The position numbers were made by a program, and so were the translations under genes. The notes beneath the pieces are model-generated. The model was given only the letters and a program-made list of their open reading frames with translations. It was not told where the DNA came from and did not search any database. From Candidatus Nanohalarchaeota archaeon (GTDB lineage Archaea; EX4484-52; B79-G9): a stretch of 6,057 bases of DNA. Location: contig JAUVEK010000082.1 in the NCBI GenBank assembly GCA_030594795.1, positions 1 through 6,057 of the forward strand, read 5' to 3'. Below, piece after piece: positions 4,399 to 6,057 of the stretch (position 1 is the stretch's first letter; the number at the start of each line of letters is the position of its first letter).

Positions 4399-6057
4399 TT
4401 AACAACCTATTGATCCCCCTGCTTCCTTCGGGTTTCTTTTGAAGGGGCAGGATACCTGGCCGGAACCGACAGTACAACCATCCTGACTGGCATGCGGATG
4501 ATTTATAACGCAACTTGAGCACCCCTGACATTCACAGAGGACGTTGTTGCCATCGTCTGAAACTTTGCAGTTATCTGCGTCTGTGGGTATTATGGGTGTT
4601 CCGTCACAGACTATCCCCTGGAAAGCGTACCTGCCGTGGTCGTTCCAGAAGTCTTTGAGGTCACTGCAGTGGCCTGAGCCTGCAAGTTTGAATATATCGT
4701 GAAACGTCGCGTCGATTACTATCCAGTTCCCATCTCCGGCATTATTGCATTCGTCAATAATGAATTGCCCGTTCTGATGTAACTGGTAATTACCATATTT
4801 TCCAAGATTCTTTATGGAGTTGTCGCAGTGGAGGGCAACCCATGCATGGTGGGAGTTATATGCTGACCAGACATTGTCTGCTGGTATTCCAAGGGTTCTT
4901 AGTATGCTAAGCACTGCTGTTGAATGGTCTGCACAGAAGCCGACACCGCAGCAGCCTTCTACTTTCGGAACATCTGCATTCTGGCATGGACCAGTACATA
5001 ATGCATTTGTATCATCCACATCGCAGCATTGTGGAGCTGAACTTTGATAACCTTCATTTGCGTTGATGGTCTTTAGTGCCTCCTGAACAGTACATGTATC
5101 CGGCGCAGAAACATCAAAATACCTGTGATAATCAAAACCCCATCCGTCGGGCGGAACTTCCTTTAGATTTCTCATTACCTGACCGATGTCCCAGCCGCGC
5201 CTGTCGAGGAATGCCCGGACGCTTTCATCACAAACCATTATCACGTCTTTGTGCCATACTGAGCCGTCGTCTGCGCATACTGATGCAGTCCATTGGCCTT
5301 TGTCGACTTTTGTTTCACAATATTTACTGGGCAGATCACAGTCAGGGTCCCAGCGTTTCCATTTGGTTAAGTCACAGTCAGGGTCGCAGTGCCCGTCATC
5401 TGTTGTTGAGCAGAAATCAGAACTAACTTTGCTTTCCCTCCCTTGTGTCATATCTGCGCCATTGAACTTAACACTACCGCAATCAACATCATCATTATCT
5501 AACTGAGGCATCATACATATCCACTGGCAACCGTTGCCTTCGCCACCACAGTCTTCATCATAATAGCCTTCGTTAGCTGTAGAATATGTAGCACTGGGAG
5601 GGTGGTCTGCACTCTCACACCAGTGTTCACTGTAACAGATACCATCTGTGGCATCTGTGCAGTCTTTATAATTATGCCCTGAAACCAATGCCTTAGTAGT
5701 GTACGGATTTTCCCAGTTTTTTGGATGGGTGCCGTCTACTCCTTCTGGCCATTTTACGATACGCTTTGCAGGGTTCTCAGATGCGGATGAAAACGGGCTG
5801 ATTTCGCACCAGCCGTTGCCGTCGCATGCCGGTGTGTCGTCTTCTTTGTTTTCGGCGCATGTTTTGGGCCCCGGACAACATGTGAGGTCCAGGCCCATCT
5901 CGGGACCGCAGCATGGATCGCTTGTGCAACTATCACCGATGCCTGCGCACCTGCCGCAGTCCGGGTCATATAGCCCGCCGCAGTCCGGGTCGCAGATACC
6001 GTTTTCACTCCTGTCGAGCCATGAAGTATTCACTGGTCCTGCGCAGTCAAGGTCGCA
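4399..6057 (-). CDS. Cys-rich transglutaminase-like domain protein, 5' end beyond window
   Basis: The frame is open to the right edge (552 visible codons) and already contains a Cys motif, CDLDC, at the edge; the GTG at 6033 is therefore not taken as the start. Residues below are numbered from the edge. A Cys- and Asp-rich region (1-250) has the repeats CDPDCGGLYDPDC (about 22-34) and CDPDCDLTKWKRWDPDC (about 224-240). The transglutaminase-like domain (about 365-460) shows the triad: C375 in GFCADHS, H404 in HHAWVAL, and D449 in WIVIDATF. An LRTLGIPADNVWSA segment lies between Cys and His, as is usual in this superfamily. A Cys-rich tail (about 495-552) follows. Members act as crosslinking enzymes or as proteases and amidases; which applies here cannot be told. 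No membrane segment is visible, so any signal or anchor must lie upstream. It is probably the first visible gene of an operon with the 252-aa and vWA genes. Confidence 0.85.
   Translation of the reverse strand, partial: CDLDCAGPVNTSWLDRSENGICDPDCGGLYDPDCGRCAGIGDSCTSDPCCGPEMGLDLTCCPGPKTCAENKEDDTPACDGNGWCEISPFSSASENPAKRIVKWPEGVDGTHPKNWENPYTTKALVSGHNYKDCTDATDGICYSEHWCESADHPPSATYSTANEGYYDEDCGGEGNGCQWICMMPQLDNDDVDCGSVKFNGADMTQGRESKVSSDFCSTTDDGHCDPDCDLTKWKRWDPDCDLPSKYCETKVDKGQWTASVCADDGSVWHKDVIMVCDESVRAFLDRRGWDIGQVMRNLKEVPPDGWGFDYHRYFDVSAPDTCTVQEALKTINANEGYQSSAPQCCDVDDTNALCTGPCQNADVPKVEGCCGVGFCADHSTAVLSILRTLGIPADNVWSAYNSHHAWVALHCDNSIKNLGKYGNYQLHQNGQFIIDECNNAGDGNWIVIDATFHDIFKLAGSGHCSDLKDFWNDHGRYAFQGIVCDGTPIIPTDADNCKVSDDGNNVLCECQGCSSCVINHPHASQDGCTVGSGQVSCPFKRNPKEAGGSIGC
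5336..5385. repeat. Short direct repeat encoding Asp-Pro-Asp-Cys units
   Basis: The 14-mer TCACAGTCAGGGTC occurs at 5336-5349 and 5372-5385, a period of 36 nt (12 codons), within the transglutaminase-like gene. It encodes the DPDC-D elements of the second repeat cluster. It is a coding repeat, not a mobile or CRISPR unit. Confidence 0.6.
5953..5991. repeat. Short direct repeat encoding Asp-Pro-Asp-Cys-Gly units
   Basis: The 15-mer GCCGCAGTCCGGGTC occurs at 5953-5967 and 5977-5991, a period of 24 nt (8 codons), and encodes DPDCG twice in the transglutaminase-like gene. The wording differs from the copy near 5336-5385 (TCC against TCA for the same residues), so the two clusters look like separately amplified versions of one motif. 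Confidence 0.6.

Noticed and set aside
5336..5991. Short repeats considered as a CRISPR array
   Set aside because: The units are only 14-15 nt, have two copies each, differ between clusters and encode DPDC motifs in frame within one gene.
6031..6033. GTG as start of the transglutaminase-like gene
   Set aside because: The frame is open upstream to the edge and already encodes a CDLDC motif of the same repeat type; no Shine-Dalgarno precedes the GTG.

Overview
The window reads as archaeal chromosome. Every supported gene lies on the minus strand. The translation signals carry the archaeal GGTGA or GGAG motifs. Three archaeal-type TATA boxes (TTTATATA, TATAAAAA, TATATATA) sit at functional distances, and two of them would give leaderless or near-leaderless transcripts. 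The proteins are of archaeal character: N-termini resembling class III (archaellin/pilin) signal peptides, a Lon-like membrane protease of the COG1750 type, and Asp-Pro-Asp-Cys repeats. The lineage cannot be fixed from the sequence. The mix of small Cys-rich, pilin-like envelope proteins resembles DPANN or Altiarchaeota-type genomes, but that is an impression only.

In order of transcription (right to left): (1) 6057-4399, the 3' part of a large Cys-rich protein with a complete transglutaminase-like Cys-His-Asp triad; (2) 4364-3606, a 252-aa single-pass membrane protein with a pilin-like N-terminus; (3) 3609-2347, a 420-aa membrane-anchored von Willebrand factor A (vWA) protein with an intact MIDAS, overlapping gene 2 by ATGA; (4) 2264-1179, a 361-aa pilin-like Cys-rich protein with its own TATA box and Shine-Dalgarno, ending in a hairpin plus T-tract terminator that contains its stop codon; (5) 1079-366, a membrane-anchored S16 (Lon-like) protease with no ATPase domain, behind its own TATA box; (6) 321 to the left edge, the start of another pilin-like membrane protein with its own TATA box.

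Together the genes look like a cell-surface module. All five proteins whose N-terminus is visible have one N-terminal hydrophobic segment and a predicted outside domain, mostly with many cysteines. A plausible reading is a pilus-like or envelope assembly: pilin-like subunits, a vWA protein for adhesion or protein contacts, a transglutaminase-fold enzyme for crosslinking or cleavage, and a membrane Lon-like protease for processing or quality control. The individual domain calls rest on visible residues; the joint function is inference.

No tRNA, rRNA, CRISPR array, insertion sequence or origin was recognised. No gene-free stretch exceeds about 100 bases.
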